From an uncultured Clostridia bacterium (lineage in GTDB: Bacteria; Bacillota; Clostridia; Lachnospirales; Anaerotignaceae), in contig CATZIM010000054.1 in NCBI GenBank assembly GCA_958420075.1, positions 1-9,432 on the forward strand: a stretch of 9,432 nt of DNA, in the 5' to 3' direction. Within the stretch, counting starts at the first letter, position 1. Each line of letters opens with the position of its first letter. The notes under the pieces are model-generated. The model was given only the letters and a program-made list of their open reading frames with translations. It made no database searches and had not been told where the DNA came from. A program made the position numbers and the translations under genes. This document shows positions 7,016 to 9,432 of this stretch, piece by piece.

Positions 7016-8035
7016 TTAGAACTGTTTCAGGAATTTCATATCGTTTTCGAACAGCAGACGCAGGTCTGTGATGCCGTAACGCTGCATTGTAACACGTTCC
7101 AGACCCATACCAAATGCGAAACCGCTGTATTCGTCGGGATCAATGCCGCTCATTTTCAGAACTTTGGGATGTACCATACCGCAGCCCAACAGTTCGATAT
7201 AACCTTCGCCCTTACATACGCGGCAGCCTTCACCACCACATGCGAAGCAGGTAACGTCCATTTCTGCACTGGGTTCTGTGAAAGGGAAATGGTGAGGACG
7301 GAAACGAACTTTTGTATCTTCCCCGAACAATTCTTTCGCAAATACAACCAGTGCGCCTTTCAGGTCACCCATGGTAATATTCTTATCTACAACCAGACCT
7401 TCCAGCTGATGGAACACAGGAGAATGGGTTGCGTCTACTTCGTCGGAACGGTAAACAGCACCGGGACATACCATACGGATAGGCAGCTTGCCTTTTTCCA
7501 TGGTACGAACCTGCATAGGAGATGTCTGGGTACGCAGCAGGATATCGCCACCGATGTAGAATGTATCCTGTTCATCTCTTGCGGGATGGTTCTTAGGAAT
7601 GTTCAGCGCTTCAAAGTTGTAGTAATCTTTTTCTACTTCAGGTCCTTCTGCCACTTCGTAGCCCATACCCATGAAGATGCTGCAGATTTCATCTGTAACG
7701 ATGCTCATAGGATGTTTATGACCTTCTGCTCTTGCTCTGCCGGGCATAGTAACGTCGATTTTTTCTTTTTCCAGACGATGTGCCATTTCTGCAGCTGCCA
7801 GACGTACTTTTGCTTCATCCAGCATTTTTTCCAGATTCTGACGAACATCGTTTGCCATCTGACCGATGATGGGACGTTCTTCTGCACTGAGTTTGCCCAT
7901 TTCTTTCAAAATGGCTGTCAGTTCACCTTTTTTACCAAGGTATTTTACTTTCAGATCATCAATGTCTTTCATTTCTTTTGCTTCCTGGAAAGCAGCCATG
8001 GCTTTTTCCTGAATGGCTTTTAATTTTTCCTTCAT
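7016..8035 (-). CDS. pheS: Phenylalanyl-tRNA synthetase alpha subunit
   Basis: A 339-residue PheS, the catalytic class II subunit that makes Phe-AMP and transfers Phe to tRNA-Phe. Residues 1-95 are charged and helical, the N-terminal coiled coil that grips tRNA. The catalytic core follows: motif 2 region with FHQLEG at 208-213; [16 protein letters not shown] at 245-260, part of the phenylalanine pocket; and motif 3, GMGLERV at 309-315. A CxxC...CxxC cluster (Cys 263, 266, 271, 274) is common in Gram-positive PheS and absent from enteric PheS; it may bind zinc. The ATG at 8035 is preceded by AGGAG about 11 nt upstream. It is first in the pheST operon, below an intrinsic terminator in the leader, so expression should rise when uncharged tRNA-Phe accumulates. 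Confidence 0.98.
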   Translation of the reverse strand: MKEKLKAIQEKAMAAFQEAKEMKDIDDLKVKYLGKKGELTAILKEMGKLSAEERPIIGQMANDVRQNLEKMLDEAKVRLAAAEMAHRLEKEKIDVTMPGRARAEGHKHPMSIVTDEICSIFMGMGYEVAEGPEVEKDYYNFEALNIPKNHPARDEQDTFYIGGDILLRTQTSPMQVRTMEKGKLPIRMVCPGAVYRSDEVDATHSPVFHQLEGLVVDKNITMGDLKGALVVFAKELFGEDTKVRFRPHHFPFTEPSAEMDVTCFACGGEGCRVCKGEGYIELLGCGMVHPKVLKMSGIDPDEYSGFAFGMGLERVTMQRYGITDLRLLFENDMKFLKQF

Positions 8036-8085
8036 TGTCCTTTTCTCTCCTTTTTTCTATCTGATATTGATTGACGTTTCACTGC

Positions 8086-8123
8086 AAAAAAAATAGCCTT
8101 CAATCCCAATAGGGACGAAGACT
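8086..8123 (-). terminator. T-box conditional terminator upstream of pheS
   Basis: Stem of AGTCTTCGTCCC (8123-8112) with GGGATTGAAGGCT (8107-8095), including one G-U pair and one mismatch or bulge, and a 4-nt loop, followed by TATTTTTTTT (8095-8086). It directly follows the T-box sequence, so antiterminator formation with uncharged tRNA-Phe would prevent its folding. Confidence 0.9.
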
Positions 8124-8344
8124 TCCGTGGTACCACCCAAATTCCTGCTAACACAGGCACTCTAATGCGTAACGTGCATGAAACGGATTTCCCTACGCTT
8201 GCCATAGGCACTTCAGGAAATCGGCTCCGGTGGGAACTTCCGCAAACTCTCCAGACCAAAAACGCTTTCAGCCGATGACGTTTTCTCTCTGCGGCGGCGC
8301 ATCTGCGTACTTTTCACCTTCATAGCCTTTCGACTATTTACAAT
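8086..8344 (-). promoter_or_regulatory. T-box riboswitch leader, tRNA-Phe specific, controlling pheST
   Basis: The leader senses the charging state of tRNA-Phe and decides between termination and readthrough into pheST. Minus-strand elements in order: a hairpin with a GAAA loop (8337-8322); GGUG (8318-8315), which pairs with CACC (8232-8229) at the base of the specifier loop; AGUA (8311-8308); CGCAGAU (8307-8301), pairing with GUUUGCG (8247-8241); AGAGAG (8290-8285); and an apical stem AAAACG/CGUUUU (8284-8279 with 8264-8259). The 3' side of the specifier loop reads GAAG then UUC (8236-8234), the phenylalanine codon. Next come an ACGUUA...AGAGUG stem III-type region and the T-box GGGTGGTACCACGG (within 8139-8125), which pairs with the tRNA acceptor end. 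The T-box identity is secure. The stem model is mine, drawn by hand; the base of stem I below the specifier loop was not fully resolved. Confidence 0.95.
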
Positions 8345-8350
8345 GACCAC

Positions 8351-8378
8351 ATTATAACATACTGTAACAGAAAGTCAA
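8351..8378 (-). promoter_or_regulatory. Extended -10 promoter of the pheST operon
   Basis: Minus strand: -35 TTGACT (8378-8373), a 16-nt spacer ending in TGT, and a perfect -10 TATAAT (8356-8351). The TGn before the -10 makes it an extended -10 promoter. Transcription would start near 8344, giving a leader of about 309 nt to the pheS ATG, which fits a T-box leader. Confidence 0.85.
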
Positions 8379-8482
8379 GGGGGAACGCGGTTAGAAATTT
8401 TGATTACCATGCAAAAAAATACACGATTCTTTTATATTTTTATGACTTTATCACAATTTGCTTCTGCCCCTTGGATTTCGCC
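8379..8482. other. AT-rich spacer between divergent pheST and helicase promoters
   Basis: About 100 bp separates the two upstream promoter regions. It is AT-rich, with runs of A and T around 8413-8450. I see no open frame with a ribosome binding site, no strong hairpin and no recognisable operator here. Confidence 0.6.
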
Positions 8483-8511
8483 TTGCTTTTTGCATTCAAA
8501 ACTGGTATAGT
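8483..8511 (+). promoter_or_regulatory. Candidate extended -10 promoter of the DEAD-box helicase gene
   Basis: -10 TATAGT (8506-8511) preceded by TGG, so an extended -10, with a weak -35 TTGCTT (8483-8488) at a 17-nt spacer. The -35 matches consensus only at TTG. It predicts a start near 8518 and a leader of about 150 nt. It is the best promoter I find upstream of the gene, but a start nearer the gene is not excluded. Confidence 0.45.
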
Positions 8512-8517
8512 TATTGT

Positions 8518-8667
8518 CTGCGGTTTTTTTCCGCCATGCGCTTTAATCGGGAAGTTTTATCATTGCCAAAGCGCTGAAATATAAGTTTTGAGTCGAAAGA
8601 AAACATCTTTCAACGGGTTCTGTGGGTTTTCTTCGGCTTTGCAAAGAAAAAAAGAAAGGAAAATCAC
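8518..8667 (+). promoter_or_regulatory. Structured 5' leader of the DEAD-box helicase gene
   Basis: About 150 nt without a gene. Visible pairings: GCGG/CCGC around seven Ts (8520-8534); GCGCTTT/AAAGCGC (8538-8544 with 8568-8574); GAAAGA/TCTTTC (8595-8600 with 8606-8611); and TTTTCTT paired with AAGAAAA just before the ribosome binding site. The Shine-Dalgarno GAAAGGA (8654-8660) could itself pair through GAAAG with CTTTC at 8607-8611. Long folded leaders are known for cold-induced DEAD-box helicase genes such as E. coli csdA. Regulation here is inference; I recognise no named RNA family. Confidence 0.4.
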
Positions 8668-9432
8668 ATGGAACATTTAAGATTTGAAGACATGCAGTTA
8701 TCCAAAGAAATTTACCAGGCTGTACTGGATATGGGTTTTGAAGAAGCAACCCCCATCCAGTCCCAGGCAATTCCTCTGGTAAAAGCAGGCAAAGACATCA
8801 TCGGTCAGTCTCAGACAGGTACCGGCAAAACAGCCGCATTCGGCATTCCCTGTCTGGAACGCATCAATCCCGATGATCGCCGCCTGCAAGCGCTGATTCT
8901 CTGCCCTACCAGAGAACTTGCCATTCAGGTCAGCGAAGAATTCCGAAAACTGCTGAAATACAAAGACAATATCCGCGTTGTGCCTATTTACGGCGGCCAG
9001 CCCATTGACCGTCAGATCTTAGCGCTGAAAAAAGGTGCGCAGGTTGTCATTGGTACACCCGGCCGTGTTATGGACCACATGCGCCGCCGCACACTGAAAA
9101 TGGAAACCGTACAGATGATGATTCTGGACGAAGCGGACGAAATGCTGGACATGGGCTTCCGGGAAGACATCGAAACCATTCTGGTGAAGATCCCCGAAGA
9201 CCATCAGACACTGCTGTTCTCCGCTACCCTTTCTCCTGAAATTCTGGACATCACCAGACGTTTCCAGAGAGACCCTGAATATGTAAAAATCGTTCGGAAA
9301 GAACTGACTGTTCCCAACATCGAACAGTATTACTTCGACGTAAAAGAAAAAACAAAACTGGAAGCTTTGACTCGTATCATCGACGTTTACATGCCTAATC
9401 TGGCTATGGTATTCTGCAACACCAAAAAACGC
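8668..9432 (+). CDS. DEAD-box ATP-dependent RNA helicase, 3'-truncated by the window (CshA/DeaD type)
   Basis: The first 255 codons of an RNA helicase that remodels structured RNA in ribosome assembly, mRNA decay or cold adaptation; the frame is open to the window edge. Motifs in order: Q motif with F6 and Q31 (ATPIQSQAI); motif I SQTGTGKT at 48-55; Ia PTRELA at 80-85; TPGR at 130-133; motif II DEAD at 154-157; motif III SAT at 185-187; and the beginning of RecA domain 2 with VFCNTKKR at motif IV, where the window stops. The rest of domain 2, including motifs V and VI, and any C-terminal extension are out of view, so CshA, CshB and DeaD subtypes cannot be separated. The ATG at 8668 has AAAGGA 7 nt upstream and a family-typical start. 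It is divergent from pheST. Confidence 0.96.
   Translation, partial: MEHLRFEDMQLSKEIYQAVLDMGFEEATPIQSQAIPLVKAGKDIIGQSQTGTGKTAAFGIPCLERINPDDRRLQALILCPTRELAIQVSEEFRKLLKYKDNIRVVPIYGGQPIDRQILALKKGAQVVIGTPGRVMDHMRRRTLKMETVQMMILDEADEMLDMGFREDIETILVKIPEDHQTLLFSATLSPEILDITRRFQRDPEYVKIVRKELTVPNIEQYYFDVKEKTKLEALTRIIDVYMPNLAMVFCNTKKR

Noticed and set aside
7217..7249. Four-cysteine cluster in PheS as a novel zinc insertion
   Set aside because: This CxxC...CxxC segment before the GxGMVHP motif is known in PheS of many Gram-positive and other bacteria, so it is not new.
6995..8023. Plus-strand open frame of 342 codons opposite pheS
   Set aside because: Same codon-bias artefact as for pheT; no ribosome binding site or recognisable domain.
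8032..8259. 75-codon minus-strand frame in the pheST leader, overlapping the pheS start
   Set aside because: It could look like a leader peptide, but it runs through the T-box and its terminator, whose RNA structure explains the sequence. No ribosome binding site was seen at its start.
8430..8460. TGTGATAAAGTCA-like sequence (minus strand) as a CRP/Fnr-type site
   Set aside because: The second half-site is poor and wrongly spaced. It is better explained as AT-rich spacer.

Overview
The window reads as ordinary chromosomal DNA of a Bacillota (Firmicutes) bacterium, most likely in the Clostridia. Evidence for this: purine-rich AGGAGG-type ribosome binding sites, sigma-A-like promoters, a T-box leader reading phenylalanine, a PheS with the four-cysteine insert common in Gram-positive lineages, and DegV and YnbB-type proteins. 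I cannot name the genus. No phage, transposon, tRNA, rRNA or CRISPR signal was seen.

Layout. On the minus strand, 3410 to 15, lies a two-gene operon: topB (DNA topoisomerase III), then a PLP-dependent methionine gamma-lyase/'aluminium resistance' family enzyme. The second gene's Shine-Dalgarno lies inside the last codons of topB. A divergent intergenic region (3411-3581) holds a minus-strand promoter for topB, a plus-strand promoter for a DegV-family lipid-binding protein, a 14-bp palindrome between the two -35 boxes, and a tandem 9-bp repeat over the topB -10. The degV-like gene (3582-4463) is followed by its own terminator and then a strong hairpin that can act in both directions, shared with the convergent pheST operon.

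The pheS-pheT operon (8035 to 4575, minus strand) encodes both subunits of phenylalanyl-tRNA synthetase. It has an extended -10 promoter and a tRNA-Phe T-box leader of about 260 nt. The leader could be partly drawn from the sequence: stem I with a UUC specifier in a GAAG-UUC loop, the AGAGAG element, the T-box sequence and an intrinsic terminator.

Divergent from pheST, on the plus strand, is a DEAD-box RNA helicase (8668 to the window end, truncated) with a probable leader of about 150 nt that has several hairpins near its ribosome binding site.

The genes are mostly core information processing: charging of tRNA-Phe, decatenation or recombination-intermediate resolution, and RNA remodelling. 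I see no convincing undescribed multi-gene system. The points worth a second look are regulatory: the topB/degV divergent control region, the folded helicase leader, the T-box details, and the coupling of topB to a PLP enzyme of unsettled function.
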